DNA from: Plantactinospora mayteni
GTDB taxonomy: Bacteria; Actinomycetota; Actinomycetes; Mycobacteriales; Micromonosporaceae
Reading direction: 5' to 3'
Assembly (NCBI RefSeq): GCF_016862935.1
Contig: NZ_BONX01000020.1
Location: 1-64,000, forward strand
Length of the DNA: 64,000 nucleotides
Within the stretch, counting starts at the first letter, position 1. Each line of letters opens with the position of its first letter. The notes under the pieces were generated by a model. That model searched no databases. It worked only from the letters and a program-made list of their open reading frames with translations, and had not been told where the DNA came from. The translations under genes and the position numbers were made by a program. Shown in pieces: positions 1 to 10,376 of the stretch.

Positions 1-159
1 CCCCGGCCCTCGGTGGGCGCTCGCCGTCGGGTGGCGCGGGTGGGTGGGTGACTGGGCCGGGTGGTGGCGTGATCCGCGATGGCTGTGCGGCGGTGGCAGG
101 TCGGCTGGTGGCGTGATCCGCCTTGGGTGTGCGTGAGTATGAGGAAGAGGGAATCAGCG

Positions 160-1440
160 GTGAGTGCGTTCGCGGCGGTCGACGTGATCCGGGTGAAGCG
201 GGACGGTGGGGTGCTGTCCGACGAGCAGATCGACTGGGTGGTCGACGCGTACACCCGGGGGCGGGTGGCCGACGAGCAGATGTCGGCGCTGGCCATGGCG
301 ATCCTGCTCCGGGGCATGACGCCGGGCGAGATCGCCCGTTGGACGGCCGCGATGATCGCCAGCGGGGAACGGCTGGACCTTTCCGGGGTACGCCGGCCGA
401 CCGTGGACAAGCACTCCACGGGTGGGGTCGGCGACAAGATCACGTTGCCGCTCACTCCGCTGGTGGCGGCGTGTGGTGCCGCCGTACCGCAGCTCTCCGG
501 CCGAGGGCTGGGGCACACGGGCGGGACGCTGGACAAGCTGGAGTCGATTCCGGGGTGGCGGGCCGGGCTCGGCAACGACGAGTTCATCGCCCAGTTGGGT
601 GAGGTCGGCGCGGTGATCTGCGCGGCGGGTGAGCGGCTGGCGCCGGCCGACCGCAAGCTGTACGCGCTGCGCGACGTGACCGGCACGGTGGAGGCCATCC
701 CGCTGATCGCCAGCTCGATCATGAGCAAGAAGATCGCCGAGGGTACCGGGGCGCTGGTGCTGGATGTGAAGGTCGGCTCGGGCGCGTTCATGAAGTCGGA
801 GGCGGACGCCCGGGAACTCGCCGAGACCATGGTGGAGTTGGGTGGCGCGCACGGGGTGCGGACCGTCGCCCTGTTGACCGACATGTCGACGCCGCTGGGG
901 CTGGCCGTCGGGAACGCGGTCGAGGTGGCTGAGTCGGTCGAGGTACTGGCCGGGGGCGGGCCGGCCGACGTGGTGGAGCTGACCGTCCGGTTGGCCCGGG
1001 AGATGCTGGTGGCGGCCGGGCTGCCGGACGCCGACCCGGAGCGGGCGCTGCGGGACGGCCGGGCCATGGACGTCTGGCGGGCGATGATCCGGGCCCAGGG
1101 TGGGGACCCGGACGGCCCGTTGCCGGTCGCCCCGGAGGTGGAGGTCGTCCGGGCCGACCGGGACGGTTACGTCGCCGCCGTCGACGCGTACGGGATCGGG
1201 ATCGCGGCGTGGCGGCTCGGCGCGGGACGGGCCCGCAAGGAGGACCCGGTCAGCGCCGGGGCCGGAGTGCTGCTGCACCGGAAGCCGGGAGATCCGGTAC
1301 GGGCCGGTGAACCGCTCTACGAACTGCGGGCCGACGACGCGGGCCGGATTCCGGCGGCTCGGGCCGTCGCGGCCGGGGCGGTGTCGGTCTCGGCCGGGCC
1401 GCCGACCCTGCCGGCCCTGGTCATCGACCGGATCGGTTAG
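160..1440 (+). CDS. deoA: Thymidine (pyrimidine-nucleoside) phosphorylase
   Basis: Phosphorolyses thymidine or deoxyuridine to the free base and 2-deoxyribose-1-phosphate, a cytosolic step of pyrimidine salvage. The 426-residue product has the usual length of the NP-II family. The glycosyltransferase signature KHSTGGVGDK near residue 86 and the lysine-rich SSIMSKKIAEG segment are visible, followed by the alpha/beta domain and the C-terminal PYNP domain with HRKPGDPV. I chose the GTG at 160 because a GAGGAAGAGGG ribosome site lies just upstream and the protein then begins SAFAAVDVIRVKRDGG, as family members do; an in-frame ATG at 139 is the alternative. It lies near add, deoC and upp, which together form a nucleoside catabolism neighbourhood. 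Confidence 0.95.
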   Translation: MSAFAAVDVIRVKRDGGVLSDEQIDWVVDAYTRGRVADEQMSALAMAILLRGMTPGEIARWTAAMIASGERLDLSGVRRPTVDKHSTGGVGDKITLPLTPLVAACGAAVPQLSGRGLGHTGGTLDKLESIPGWRAGLGNDEFIAQLGEVGAVICAAGERLAPADRKLYALRDVTGTVEAIPLIASSIMSKKIAEGTGALVLDVKVGSGAFMKSEADARELAETMVELGGAHGVRTVALLTDMSTPLGLAVGNAVEVAESVEVLAGGGPADVVELTVRLAREMLVAAGLPDADPERALRDGRAMDVWRAMIRAQGGDPDGPLPVAPEVEVVRADRDGYVAAVDAYGIGIAAWRLGAGRARKEDPVSAGAGVLLHRKPGDPVRAGEPLYELRADDAGRIPAARAVAAGAVSVSAGPPTLPALVIDRIG

Positions 1441-1773
1441 CCGTCCGGGAGGGCGTTCGACGGCACCGGCGATCTCGGCTCGCCGCGTGGGTGGAACGGA
1501 TATCCGCCGCGTATCGGCGGGGTGCGGGGTGGCGGGTCGGCCCCACCGGGCCAGGTGCGGTTTCCGGGCGGGTGGCGAGGTCCTCTTCGACGGCCGGCCG
1601 GTGCGGCTGCCACGCCGGGCGCCCATGGTGTCGGCGCTGCTGACCGGCTATTCTGCGTCGCCTGGGGGTAGCACGGGGTGCTGAGTCGGCTCGACGACCG
1701 GGTCCGCGCCGCATCCGGTGCCGTGGGTGCCGTGCGCGCCCGAGGCGACTCCGACGTGACGGGAAACAAGGCT
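1441..1773. other. Intergenic region between deoA and the DUF4272 gene
   Basis: I see no convincing gene here. A TATTCT hexamer at 1649-1654 could be the -10 box for the DUF4272 gene and would place the transcript start near 1661. In-frame GTG codons at 1678 and 1756 make it possible that translation begins earlier than 1774. Confidence 0.4.
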
Positions 1774-2454
1774 GTGACCGTATCCGCTCCCGACCCGCAG
1801 GCGGTTCGGGCCGCCAACGTGACCGAGTTGCAGCGGTTGGGACTGCCCGTGCCGCCGGCGCAGTTTCCGCTGGTGTGGGAGCCGGGTGACGCGGTCGAGC
1901 TGCGGCCCACCGCCGAGATCGAGGCCCGGACGGCCGTACTGCACCTGGTACTGGCGCGGTGCTTCGGCATGCCGCCGCAGGCCGGGATGAGCTGGCTGCT
2001 CGGCTCGCACCTGGTGGAACAGGTGACCCCGCCGGAGTGGCAGTTCGTGATGGGCAGCCGGGGCGACCACCGTTCGTTCGTACTGCACCACGACGCGATC
2101 TTCGCGCTGGCCTGGGTACTCGGGCTGAGCCGGCACCTCGACCCGACGGAACCCAGCGACGAGCGGCTGATGGAGCAGTTGCCCCACCTGGCGGCGGGGG
2201 AGACCTTCGGCCAGTGGCGCTCCCGCACCCTGGCGGCGCCCCGGGACGCGGCGGAGGTGGCCGCGGTACTCGACTTCTACTACTGCCTCGACTGGGGCTA
2301 CCTGGAGGCCGAGCAGGAGGGGCTGCAACTGCCCGGGATGATCGACAGCAACGCGATCGGCCAGCGGCGGTGGGCGCTGGAGTGGGCGGTGGTGTTCCGG
2401 GGACCGTTCCACGACCCGCCCGCCGGGTGGGAGGAGGTCGACCTCTCCACCTGA
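1774..2454 (+). CDS. DUF4272 domain-containing protein
   Basis: A 226-residue cytosolic protein of the DUF4272 family, whose function is not established. Recognisable family features are the opening LQRLGLPVPP, the central region ARTAVLHLVLARCFGMP with a following Trp-rich stretch, and the terminal DWGYLEAEQEGLQLPGM segment. There is no signal peptide or membrane segment. The GTG at 1774 gives the start VSAPDPQAVRAAN that I expect for the family; GTG 1678 would add 32 residues that look like low-complexity filler. It converges on the rRNA methyltransferase gene and shares a terminator hairpin with it. Confidence 0.75.
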   Translation: MTVSAPDPQAVRAANVTELQRLGLPVPPAQFPLVWEPGDAVELRPTAEIEARTAVLHLVLARCFGMPPQAGMSWLLGSHLVEQVTPPEWQFVMGSRGDHRSFVLHHDAIFALAWVLGLSRHLDPTEPSDERLMEQLPHLAAGETFGQWRSRTLAAPRDAAEVAAVLDFYYCLDWGYLEAEQEGLQLPGMIDSNAIGQRRWALEWAVVFRGPFHDPPAGWEEVDLST

Positions 2455-2469
2455 CCGGCCGGCGGTCAG
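2451..2469. terminator. Bidirectional terminator overlapping two stop codons
   Basis: CTGACCG (2451-2457) and CGGTCAG (2463-2469) form a perfect 7-bp stem with a 5-nt loop. The hairpin contains the stop codons of both convergent genes, so it probably ends both transcripts. There is no T-run, as is common in GC-rich actinobacteria. Confidence 0.55.
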
Positions 2470-3326
2470 CGGGGGTGGTGCGCGGTCACCTGGACCGCGA
2501 CGGTCACCGTGGCCGGTTCCGGGAGTTCGTCGATCCGCCGGTCGAGCCGGTCGGGGTCGGCGTGCCAGGCGCTCGGGCCCATCCCGACCAGGGTGCGGAT
2601 CGCGGTCCGGTCGAGCCGGAGGGTGGCCCGGTGTACCGCCGTCGCGCCCGGGGTGAAGTGCTCGGCCAGGCTGCCGGCGACCCGGGTCTCCTTGGCCGGG
2701 TCGACCCGGAGCAGGCCGAGCCGGTCGACCAGTTCGCCGAGATGTTCGGCGGTAGGCGTGACCACCAGCAGCGCGCCGTCGCTCCGCAGCACCCGGCGGA
2801 ACTCCGGTCCGTTGCGCGGGGCGAAGACGTTCAACAGCAGCCCGACTTCGCCGTCGGCCAGCGGCAGCCCGCGCCAGGTGTCGCAGAGCGCGGCACCGGC
2901 CCGGGGGTGGGCCCGGGCGGCCCGGCGCAGCGCCGGCTTGGAGACGTCGAGGGCCAGCCCGACGGCGGCGGGCAGGGCGTCGAGTACCGCGCCGAGGTGC
3001 CGGCCGGTGCCGGCGCCGGCGTCCACCACCAGTTCCGGGTACGTCCCCGGTGCCGACCCGGCGACCGCCCAGGCGAGATCGGCGAGCGCGGTCGAGATCA
3101 GGTCGTAGTGGCCGGCACCGAGGAACTCGTCCCGGGCGGCCACCATCGCCGGGCTGTCCCCGGAGTGCGTGACCCGACCGGCGGTCAGGTTGACGTACCC
3201 CTGGCGGGCCAGGTCGAAGCTGTGTCCCGCCGGGCAGCGCAGCGCGACCACGGCGGCCGGCGGTACGGCGGCCAGTGGCCGGCCGCAGACCGGGCAGCGC
3301 AGCCGCCGCAGGACCTCGGGTGGCAC
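2466..3326 (-). CDS. RlmA-like 23S rRNA (guanine-N1) methyltransferase
   Basis: A SAM-dependent methyltransferase of the RlmA/TlrB group, which methylates a guanine in domain II of 23S rRNA (G745 or G748) and in some members gives macrolide or mycinamicin resistance. The N-terminus carries the zinc-binding pattern CPVCG...RCPAGHSFD, followed by the family linker RQGYVNL and GDSPAMVAARDEFL. The SAM-binding motif is VDAGAGTGRHL. Length 286 residues matches the family. I chose GTG 3326 because it begins directly before the zinc finger; longer versions would run into the divergent add promoter. Which of the two guanines is targeted cannot be told by eye. Confidence 0.85.
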   Translation of the reverse strand: MPPEVLRRLRCPVCGRPLAAVPPAAVVALRCPAGHSFDLARQGYVNLTAGRVTHSGDSPAMVAARDEFLGAGHYDLISTALADLAWAVAGSAPGTYPELVVDAGAGTGRHLGAVLDALPAAVGLALDVSKPALRRAARAHPRAGAALCDTWRGLPLADGEVGLLLNVFAPRNGPEFRRVLRSDGALLVVTPTAEHLGELVDRLGLLRVDPAKETRVAGSLAEHFTPGATAVHRATLRLDRTAIRTLVGMGPSAWHADPDRLDRRIDELPEPATVTVAVQVTAHHPR

Positions 3327-3404
3327 CTCGTCACGATAGTGCGCGCCCGGGCCGGGGCCGGCGGTGCCCCGTGGTGCCGTCGCCGCGCGACCCGCCCGGG
3401 CCAC

Positions 3405-3410
3405 TAGGGT
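3405..3410 (+). promoter_or_regulatory. -10 box for add, leaderless transcript
   Basis: TAGGGT lies 6 nt before the ATG of add, so transcription probably starts at or next to the start codon. No ribosome site can be seen, which agrees with a leaderless mRNA. Confidence 0.55.
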
Positions 3411-3416
3411 CGGTGC

Positions 3417-4496
3417 ATGGCGGCAATCGGCTACGACGACATCGTCCGGGTTCCCAAGGCGCTGCTGCACGACCACCTGGACGGCGGGCTCCGCCCGGCG
3501 ACGGTGGTCGACCTCGCCGAGGCGGTGGGGCATCCGTTACCCAGCACCGACCCGGAGGAACTCGGCCGGTGGTTCGTCGAGGCGGCCGACTCGGGGTCGC
3601 TGGAGCGCTACCTGGAGACCTTCGCGCACACCGTGGCGGTGATGCAGACGGTCGAGGGGCTGCGCCGGGTGGCGGCCGAGTGCGCCCTGGACCTGGCCGC
3701 GGACGGCGTGGTCTACGCGGAGGTCCGGTTCGCCCCGGAGCAGCACCTGGAGCGGGGCCTCGACCTCGACGGCGTGGTGGAGGCGGTGCTGGCCGGCTTC
3801 GCCGAGGGCGCCGCCGAGGCGGCGGCGAACGGGCACCCGATCCGGATCGGCACGCTGCTGACCGCGATGCGGCACGCCGCCCGGTCGCAGGAGATCGCCG
3901 AGTTGGCCGTCCGGCACCGGGACACCGGAGTGGTGGGCTTCGACATCGCCGGTGCGGAGGCGGGCTTCCCGCCCACCCGGCACCTGGACGCCTTCGAATA
4001 CCTGCAACGGGAGAACTTCCACTTCACCATCCACGCCGGTGAGGCGTTCGGGCTGCCCTCGATCTGGCAGGCGATCCAGTGGTGCGGCGCCGACCGGCTG
4101 GGGCACGGGGTACGGATCGTCGACGACATCACCCCGGGGGACGCCCGGCCGGTGCTCGGCCGGCTGGCCGCGTACGTCCGGGACAAGCGGATCCCGCTCG
4201 AACTGTGCCCGTCGTCCAACGTGCAGACCGGTGCCGCGCCGTCCATCGCGGAGCACCCGATCGGGCTGCTGCGGGACCTGCGGTTCCGGGTCACCGTCAA
4301 CACCGACAACCGGCTGATGAGCGGCACCTCGATGTCCCGGGAGATGGCGCTGCTGGTCGAGGCGTTCGACTACGGCTACCCCGAGTTGCAGTGGTTCACC
4401 ATCAACGCGATGAAGAGCGCCTTCATCCCGTTCGACGAGCGGCTCGCCATCATCAACGAGGTGATCAAGCCGGCGTACGCCAAGCTGCTGCCCTGA
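3417..4496 (+). CDS. add: Adenosine deaminase
   Basis: Deaminates adenosine or deoxyadenosine to inosine or deoxyinosine in purine salvage. The 359-residue protein has the metal-binding motif HDHLDG near residue 20, the IHAGEAFG motif near 208 with the third zinc histidine and the catalytic glutamate, the catalytic RLGHG histidine near 230, and the [13 protein letters not shown] segment with the last metal ligand near 300. All catalytic residues appear intact. The opening [14 protein letters not shown] is typical of the actinobacterial subgroup. It is probably transcribed alone as a leaderless message. Confidence 0.95.
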   Translation: MAAIGYDDIVRVPKALLHDHLDGGLRPATVVDLAEAVGHPLPSTDPEELGRWFVEAADSGSLERYLETFAHTVAVMQTVEGLRRVAAECALDLAADGVVYAEVRFAPEQHLERGLDLDGVVEAVLAGFAEGAAEAAANGHPIRIGTLLTAMRHAARSQEIAELAVRHRDTGVVGFDIAGAEAGFPPTRHLDAFEYLQRENFHFTIHAGEAFGLPSIWQAIQWCGADRLGHGVRIVDDITPGDARPVLGRLAAYVRDKRIPLELCPSSNVQTGAAPSIAEHPIGLLRDLRFRVTVNTDNRLMSGTSMSREMALLVEAFDYGYPELQWFTINAMKSAFIPFDERLAIINEVIKPAYAKLLP

Positions 4497-5081
4497 CGGG
4501 TCGGTCGCACCGAAGCGGCGGGGGATCGGCCGCCGAGTGGGGACGTTGTCGCACGATTTCCGGTCTGCTATCTCTTTTGGTCGGGAAAACTGCCGGGCCG
4601 GTCAGTCCGGCTGTCCGGGCGGCCATTCGGTGGTCCGCACGGACCGCGTAATCCGGCACTTCGACCTTGCCGGAGCGGACCGGTCGGGCAATGGTTCACC
4701 GCGCCGTGCGAGTGCCAGGCTCGCGGTGCGCCGGAGCCGAACGCGGGCACCGTGGGCGAGGGCGTAGGGTTTCCCCGTGCCGGCAACGTTCGATACGTTG
4801 CGGGTGCGGGTCCCGAGTTTCGGGCCGAGCGGTGGCCAGCCAGTTTCTGGACGGTCGAGGGCAGTGGAGCGTGGACAGGATGCGTGACTACCCTGGGTGA
4901 CACCAGAAAGACAGACTGCTGTCAAATCGCGGGGACATCCCGATGCGCTTCCAGTCGGTGACAACCTGGGCTTTCTTCTTGAGTTGCGGCGTGATGGAAT
5001 CTCGGAGGTCCGACCCGCCCGGGTCGGTCGATCAGCGGTGCCCTGGGCCATTGGCCGGGTACTGGATGGGAAGGCGGTGAC
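4497..5081. other. 585-bp intergenic region before the conservon
   Basis: No gene is convincing here; short reading frames have no recognisable content. Visible structures are a 6-bp hairpin at 4516-4535 that may end add transcription, a perfect inverted repeat GCAACGT-N5-ACGTTGC at 4783-4801 that could bind a regulator, a TACCCT hexamer at 4889-4894 that could be a -10 box, and a CCGACCC-N4-GGGTCGG hairpin at 5010-5027 in the probable 5' untranslated region of the sensor kinase. A long leader is likely. Confidence 0.4.
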
Positions 5082-8000
5082 GTGAGCAAGCGGCCGAAGA
5101 CATCAAGCCCGTTCCTGTCGCGTCTCCGCTGGCCGGTCGCCGGCCGGCTGCGCGACATGCCGATCTGGTCGAAGCTGGGTCTGATCATGATCGCGCCGAC
5201 CATCGCGGTCGTCGTGGTCGGCACGACCAGCATCGTCGACCACATGCAGACGTTGGACGACGCGAACCGGGCGCACAACCTGGCCACGCTCGCCCAGACC
5301 TCCGGTGAACTGGTGCACGACCTACAGGACGAGCGGGCGGGCGCCGTACTCTTGCTCGGCTCGCGCAACGAGGCCGCTCGGAAGGCGGCCCGCGACGCGT
5401 ACGGCAAGGTGCACCCCGAGGTCGACAAGGCCAAGGGCCCCTACTCGGAGCGCCGGGCGCAGCTCGACGAGCTGCCGGGCAACTTCGACGCGCTGCTGGC
5501 CCAGATCGACCAGGGCCTGGCCGACCTACCGGGGATCCGCAGCCAGGTCATCAACTCCAAGCTCAAGCTGACCGACGCGGCGCAGTCGTACGAGGGTCTG
5601 ATCAACGACCTGCTGAACATCCGGGACCTGGCCTCGCAGCTCGCCGGCGACTCCTCGCTGAGCGACCGGATGCGGGCCGCCGCCGCCAACGCGCGCGGCA
5701 AGGAGTTCCTGTCGATGCGGCGGGTCGTGGTGCACCGCGCCCTGATCGACGGCCGGTTGACCGCCGCGTTGCAGACCGACTACATCGCCACCGAGACCGG
5801 TCAGCAGCAGGCGCTACAGACCTTCAAGGCGATCGCCACCGGCCCCGAGTCCGCGTTCTACGACGAGACGGTCACCGGCGCCGACGTGCGTGAGGTCGAC
5901 AGCTACGGCGGCTGGATCCGGGGCCGGACGAACGAGAGCATGTCCGACGCTCCGTTCGACGCCGACGACTGGGACTCCGCGATGGTCGGCAACGCCCGGC
6001 TGATCCGCGCGGTCGAGGGCCGGCTCGACTCCGACGTACTCACCGAGGCGAGCGCGCTCCGCAACGACGTGCAGCGGCAGGTGTTCCTGGAGACCGGTCT
6101 GCTGCTCAGCATGCTGCTGCTGGCGGTGCTCTTCGCCTACCTGGTCGCCCGCTCGATGGCCCGCTCGCTGCGCGAACTGCGGCACGGCGCGCTCTCCATC
6201 GCCCAGTACGGGCTGCCGCACGCGGTGTCCCGACTGCGTGACCCGCAGGTGACGGCGCAGATGTCACCGGTACAGGTGGCCAACCAGATCGCCGAACCAC
6301 TACCGGTACGCAGCAAGGACGAGTTCGGCCAGGTCACCGAGGCGTTCAACGCCGTCCACCTGGAGGCTGTCCGTACCGCCGCCGAGCAGGCCGCCCTGCG
6401 GGCCTCGGTCGCGACGATGTTCGTCAACCTCGCCCGCCGTTCGCAGATCCTGGTCGACCGGCTCATCGGTCACCTGGACCGGCTGGAGCGGGGCGAGGAG
6501 GATCCGGACCGGCTGGCCGAGCTCTTCCAGCTCGACCACCTGGCCACCCGGATGCGCCGCAACGACGAGAACCTGTTGGTGCTCGCGGGCGCCGACTCGA
6601 CCCGGGTGCAGCGCGAGCCGGCGGCCCTGATCGACGTGCTCCGGGCCGCGCAGTCCGAGGTCGAGCACTACACCCGGATCGAGTTCGGCATGGTCGACCG
6701 GGACATCGAGGTCCAGGCCGGCGCCGTCAACGACCTGGTGCACCTGGTCGCCGAGCTGTTCGACAACGCCACGGCCTTCTCCCCGCCGGACTCACAGGTG
6801 ATGGTGGAGGCCCGCCGGGTGGGTGACCGGGCGACGCTCTTCGTCGAGGACCGGGGCATCGGCATCAGCGCCGAGCAGCTACAGGACCTCAACGAACGGC
6901 TCGCCACGCCGCCCGCCGTCGACGTGACCGTCTCCCGGATGATGGGTCTGGTCGTGGTCGCCCGGCTGGCGTCCCGGCACGGTGTGAAGGTCGATCTGCG
7001 GCCCGGCCCCGACCGGGGCACCGTCGCCGACGTCACGCTGCCCACCTCGATGCTGATCCCCCGGGCACTCTCCGGCCGGCAGCAGCCGGGCGGCTTCCCG
7101 CTCGCGCCGGAACCGACCGCCCGTCCGGCGATGGGCGCCCCGCTCGCCCTGGAGAGCGGTCCGGCCACGGCGCCGGCACCGGGCTTCGGCGGCGGCGACC
7201 GCGCCCCGGCCTTCGGTGGCGACCGCAGCCCGAGTTTCGGTGGCGATCGTTCCCCGAGTTTCGGCGGCGGCAGTCCGGGTTTCGGCGGCGACCGCAACCG
7301 CGACGGCGCGCCGCTCGGCCGGCCGTACGAGCCGGCGGCGAACGGCGGCGGGCAGAGCAGCGCCCCGAGCCAGCCCAGGGACATGCCGGCCTGGTCCGAC
7401 CTGACCGGTGCCCGGGCGGGACGCAACGGAAACGACCCGTTCACGCCGCGGATCCCGAACGGGCACGACATCGAGCCGCTGCCGCAGCGGCGGGCCACCG
7501 AGCAGGATCCGGGCGGCCTCTCGCCGACCGAGACGATGTCCGGGTTCATCCCCCGGCAGCGTCCGGCCACCCCTGATCCGCAGCCGAACGGGCTGACCGC
7601 GCTGCCGCCGGTCTCCGCGCCGCCGGTACCGCCGGTCTCGGCTCCGCCGGCCGGGCAACCGCCGGTATCCGCGCCGCCGTTCGGCCTGACCCCGTCGCCG
7701 GCCACGCAGCCGCCGGCTCCGGCGGTCAACGCGCCGCCGGCCTGGCCGCCGGTGAACGCGCCGGACCGGGAGGCCGCCGCGCCGCCCGTTCCAGAGCGCC
7801 TGGCGGCGGCCCTGGACATGACCGCCGAGCTGCCCCGGATGGCTCGGCCCCCGGCGACGGACGCCGCGGCCAGCACGGAGGCCCGGCCGAAGTTCGCCGA
7901 CGAGACCATGGAACTGCCGATCTTCCGCGAGTTGGAGTCGGCCTGGTTCCGCACCCGCCGGAAGCCCGAGGAGACCGGTGGGCAGCCGCAGGGAGCCGGT

Positions 8001-8513
8001 ACGGCTTCCCCGGCGCCCGGCCAGGCCGTCGCGGTGGACACCGCCGTTCCCGACGTGGCCCAGGCCGGATCCGTACCGACAGGCAACGCGGCAACGATGC
8101 ACAGCCCGAGGCCCGGTGGTCAGCAGCCGGGGAGCGGGCCGATCACCAACGGCACCGGTCGACCGGGCGAGGGCGGCTGGCGTACGGCTGCCGACGACGG
8201 TTGGCGGGCAGCCATGGCGGCTACGGCAACCGCCACCACGGGTAGCCAGACCACCCAGACCGGACTGCCCAAGCGGGTGCCGATGGCCCAGTTGGTGCCC
8301 GGAGCCGTGGAGAAGCCGACCACCTCGGTGCAGCGTCGTACGCCGGAGGCGGTACGCGGGCTGTTGTCCGCGTACCACCGTGGGGTGCAGCGTGGCCGCA
8401 CGCACCCGACGGACGACCAGTCGACGAACCCGGAGGCGACTCCGGCAGGGCAATCCCCGCAGCCCGAGGTGGGCCCCGCGACCGCGAGCGGCCAGAAGGA
8501 GCATGAAGGATGA
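5082..8513 (+). CDS. cvnA: Conservon sensor kinase with nitrate-sensing (NIT) domain
   Basis: A 1143-residue membrane protein, first gene of a conservon. Residues about 28-48 form a membrane segment, residues 60-300 a periplasmic NIT-type sensor region, and residues 333-356 a second membrane segment leading into a HAMP-like linker. The ATPase domain follows near 551 with N-box [13 protein letters not shown] and G-box VEDRGIGIS. The last 470 residues are disordered, rich in Pro, Gly and Ala, with FGGDRSPS repeats around 705-738. Two short motifs stand out in the tail: [11 protein letters not shown] near 952 and [14 protein letters not shown] near 1060. GTG 5082 follows a GGGAAGGCGG ribosome site. 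It overlaps the roadblock gene by 4 nt. In Streptomyces, conservons form membrane complexes that resemble eukaryotic GPCR-G-protein systems. Confidence 0.9.
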   Translation: MSKRPKTSSPFLSRLRWPVAGRLRDMPIWSKLGLIMIAPTIAVVVVGTTSIVDHMQTLDDANRAHNLATLAQTSGELVHDLQDERAGAVLLLGSRNEAARKAARDAYGKVHPEVDKAKGPYSERRAQLDELPGNFDALLAQIDQGLADLPGIRSQVINSKLKLTDAAQSYEGLINDLLNIRDLASQLAGDSSLSDRMRAAAANARGKEFLSMRRVVVHRALIDGRLTAALQTDYIATETGQQQALQTFKAIATGPESAFYDETVTGADVREVDSYGGWIRGRTNESMSDAPFDADDWDSAMVGNARLIRAVEGRLDSDVLTEASALRNDVQRQVFLETGLLLSMLLLAVLFAYLVARSMARSLRELRHGALSIAQYGLPHAVSRLRDPQVTAQMSPVQVANQIAEPLPVRSKDEFGQVTEAFNAVHLEAVRTAAEQAALRASVATMFVNLARRSQILVDRLIGHLDRLERGEEDPDRLAELFQLDHLATRMRRNDENLLVLAGADSTRVQREPAALIDVLRAAQSEVEHYTRIEFGMVDRDIEVQAGAVNDLVHLVAELFDNATAFSPPDSQVMVEARRVGDRATLFVEDRGIGISAEQLQDLNERLATPPAVDVTVSRMMGLVVVARLASRHGVKVDLRPGPDRGTVADVTLPTSMLIPRALSGRQQPGGFPLAPEPTARPAMGAPLALESGPATAPAPGFGGGDRAPAFGGDRSPSFGGDRSPSFGGGSPGFGGDRNRDGAPLGRPYEPAANGGGQSSAPSQPRDMPAWSDLTGARAGRNGNDPFTPRIPNGHDIEPLPQRRATEQDPGGLSPTETMSGFIPRQRPATPDPQPNGLTALPPVSAPPVPPVSAPPAGQPPVSAPPFGLTPSPATQPPAPAVNAPPAWPPVNAPDREAAAPPVPERLAAALDMTAELPRMARPPATDAAASTEARPKFADETMELPIFRELESAWFRTRRKPEETGGQPQGAGTASPAPGQAVAVDTAVPDVAQAGSVPTGNAATMHSPRPGGQQPGSGPITNGTGRPGEGGWRTAADDGWRAAMAATATATTGSQTTQTGLPKRVPMAQLVPGAVEKPTTSVQRRTPEAVRGLLSAYHRGVQRGRTHPTDDQSTNPEATPAGQSPQPEVGPATASGQKEHEG

Positions 8514-8914
8514 CATCTACGCAGGATCTCGGTTGGCTGTTGGCCAACTTCGCCGATCGTGTGCCCGGCGTCGCCCACGCGATCGCCGTCTCCGCGGACG
8601 GCCTGCTCCTCGCGTCGTCACGGGACCTCCCGCGCGACCGGGCGGATCAGCTCGCCGCGATCGCGTCCGGCCTGGTCAGCCTCACCCAGGGGGCGGCGCG
8701 CTGCTTCGAGGGTGGGGCAGTTCTACAGACTGTGGTCGAGATGGACAATGGTTTCCTGTTCCTGATGTCCATCTCGGACGGCTCGTCGTTCGCCGTGCTC
8801 GCCGCCCGGAGTTCCGACGTCGGGCAGGTGGGTTATGAGATGGCACTGCTCGTCGACCGGGTGGGTGACGCGTTGACGCCGCCACCCCGGGCCGCCGCGG
8901 GGATGCTGAGCTAG
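8510..8914 (+). CDS. cvnB: Roadblock/LC7 domain protein of the conservon
   Basis: A 134-residue cytosolic protein of the roadblock/LC7 family, which in conservons is thought to regulate the partner GTPase as in bacterial MglB-like systems. The sequence starts [20 protein letters not shown] and continues into [20 protein letters not shown], which is typical of this subgroup. The start ATG overlaps the kinase stop codon (ATGA), so the two are translationally coupled. There is no membrane segment. Confidence 0.92.
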   Translation: MTSTQDLGWLLANFADRVPGVAHAIAVSADGLLLASSRDLPRDRADQLAAIASGLVSLTQGAARCFEGGAVLQTVVEMDNGFLFLMSISDGSSFAVLAARSSDVGQVGYEMALLVDRVGDALTPPPRAAAGMLS

Positions 8915-9018
8915 GTGGTACCCGGCCGGTGTGCTTCGCTGGCCGGTGCGACGACAATGGAACAATGACGAGCTCCAGGCTTTGAGTCTCGGGTACGACG
9001 AGAAGGGGGTGAACGGCG

Positions 9019-9399
9019 ATGATGGCCGAACGCGACGAGCCGACGGGCGCGCTGGTGAGGCCATATGCCGTTACCCGTGGTCGTACCAGGCCGAGGCTCG
9101 ACATCGCCCTGGAGGCGCTCGTCGAGACGACGGTGCGCGGTCGGTCCGCTGGTAACGGCAATGGCGGCCAGGGCCGGGAGCATCAATACATCGCCGCGCT
9201 GTGTGATGGTCGGCTGCAATCGCTCGCGGAGATCGCGGCGCGGTTGCAGTTACCGCTCGGAGTGGCTCGGGTCCTCATCGCCGACATGGCCGCCGATGGC
9301 CTGGTGGCGGTGCACGAACCGACAATTCTGGACGACTCAAACGACGCGGTGGGCACTGAACTGCTGGAGAGGGTGCTGAGTGGACTTCGCAGGCTCTGA
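9019..9399 (+). CDS. cvnC: DUF742 protein of the conservon
   Basis: A 126-residue DUF742 protein, the third conservon component. It contains the characteristic opening VRPYAVTRGRTRP and a winged-helix-like segment with LPLGVARVLIADMAADGLV. Its role in conservons is probably DNA binding or protein contact, but this is not settled. A strong AAGGGGGTGA ribosome site precedes the ATG. The gene overlaps the GTPase gene by 20 nt. Confidence 0.92.
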   Translation: MMAERDEPTGALVRPYAVTRGRTRPRLDIALEALVETTVRGRSAGNGNGGQGREHQYIAALCDGRLQSLAEIAARLQLPLGVARVLIADMAADGLVAVHEPTILDDSNDAVGTELLERVLSGLRRL

Positions 9400-9988
9400 C
9401 ATGTCGCACCGCCCAACGGCCGGGCGCGTGACATCGGCGAAGATCGTCATCGCCGGTGGCTTTGGCGTCGGCAAGACAACACTGGTCGGCTCGGTCTCGG
9501 AGATCACTCCGCTGACCACCGAGGCGATCATGACGTCGGCTGGTGTGGGTGTCGATGACACCCGCCAGGTGCCGGGCAAGACGACCACCACGGTCGCCAT
9601 GGACTTCGGTCGGATCTCGATCGACCGGGATCTGATCCTCTACCTGTTCGGCACCCCGGGCCAGACGCGGTTCTGGTTCATGTGGGACGAACTGGTGCGA
9701 GGGGCGATCGGTGCGGTGGTCCTGGTGGACACCCGCCGACTGGCCGACTGCTTCGCGGCCATCGACTTCTTCGAGCACCGGCGACTGCCGTACCTCGTAG
9801 CGATCAACTGCTTCGACGGTATGCAGTACCACGACCCGCAGGACGTGCGGGACGCGCTGGCGATCTCGAGTGACGTGCCGGTCGTCGCGTGTGACGCCCG
9901 GAACCGGGAGTCGACCAAGCACGTGCTGATCTCGCTGGTCGAGTACGTGCTCACCATGCGGCGCTCGCGCGCCGTCACCCCGGCCTGA
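9380..9988 (+). CDS. cvnD: Small GTPase of the conservon
   Basis: A 202-residue Ras-like GTPase, the fourth conservon component. The P-loop GGFGVGKTTLVGS lies near residue 30, a switch region with TTTVAMDFG near 72, and the DxxG-equivalent LFGTPGQTRFWFMW near 90. The NKxD-equivalent is the divergent AINCFDG, which this family normally shows. The GTG at 9380 has a GGAGAGGG ribosome site inside the preceding gene; the overlap implies translational coupling. It presumably cycles between membrane-bound and free states under control of the roadblock partner. Confidence 0.92.
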   Translation: MDFAGSDMSHRPTAGRVTSAKIVIAGGFGVGKTTLVGSVSEITPLTTEAIMTSAGVGVDDTRQVPGKTTTTVAMDFGRISIDRDLILYLFGTPGQTRFWFMWDELVRGAIGAVVLVDTRRLADCFAAIDFFEHRRLPYLVAINCFDGMQYHDPQDVRDALAISSDVPVVACDARNRESTKHVLISLVEYVLTMRRSRAVTPA

Positions 9989-10376
9989 CCGGCGAGCACG
10001 TCGCCCGTCGGGAGTGGACCGGCCGTAGGCCGGTGTCGGCACGCCCGACGAGGCCGCCCGGCCCACACCGGGTAACCGGCTGCCCGCGTCCCGGCGGCGA
10101 CGGCGCGGAACGCGCTCTTCGCCGTCCGCTGGGCCGACGCCCCGCCGCGGCATCGTCCAATGTCGCGGCATCCGTCCACTGTCGCGCTGGCGTCGCGGCG
10201 CCGGATGGTCGACGACGGCGGTGTACGCCGCCCGCCGCGCCCGCCGTGAGCCGATCCCGTCGAGGCTCCCCGTCCCGGTTCTGACTGCCACGGCCTCAGC
10301 CGGGACAGACTGCCCGCCTCAGCCGGGACAGGACGGTTGGCCCGCCCGGCGGAGCGGTCGGCGCGGGAAGTGAAGG
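9989..10376. other. 388-bp intergenic region after the conservon
   Basis: No gene or clear terminator is visible. A 16-bp direct repeat beginning GCCTCAGCC occurs at 10293-10308 and 10316-10331, just before the end of the converging binding-protein gene. Confidence 0.35.

Noticed and set aside
61-121. Direct repeat TGGTGGCGTGATCCGC before deoA
   Set aside because: Two copies of a short GC-rich sequence 45 bp apart; no sign of a mobile element or known site.
4537-5081. Several short frames between add and the conservon
   Set aside because: None has both a ribosome site and a recognisable or conserved-looking sequence; regulatory repeats explain the region better.
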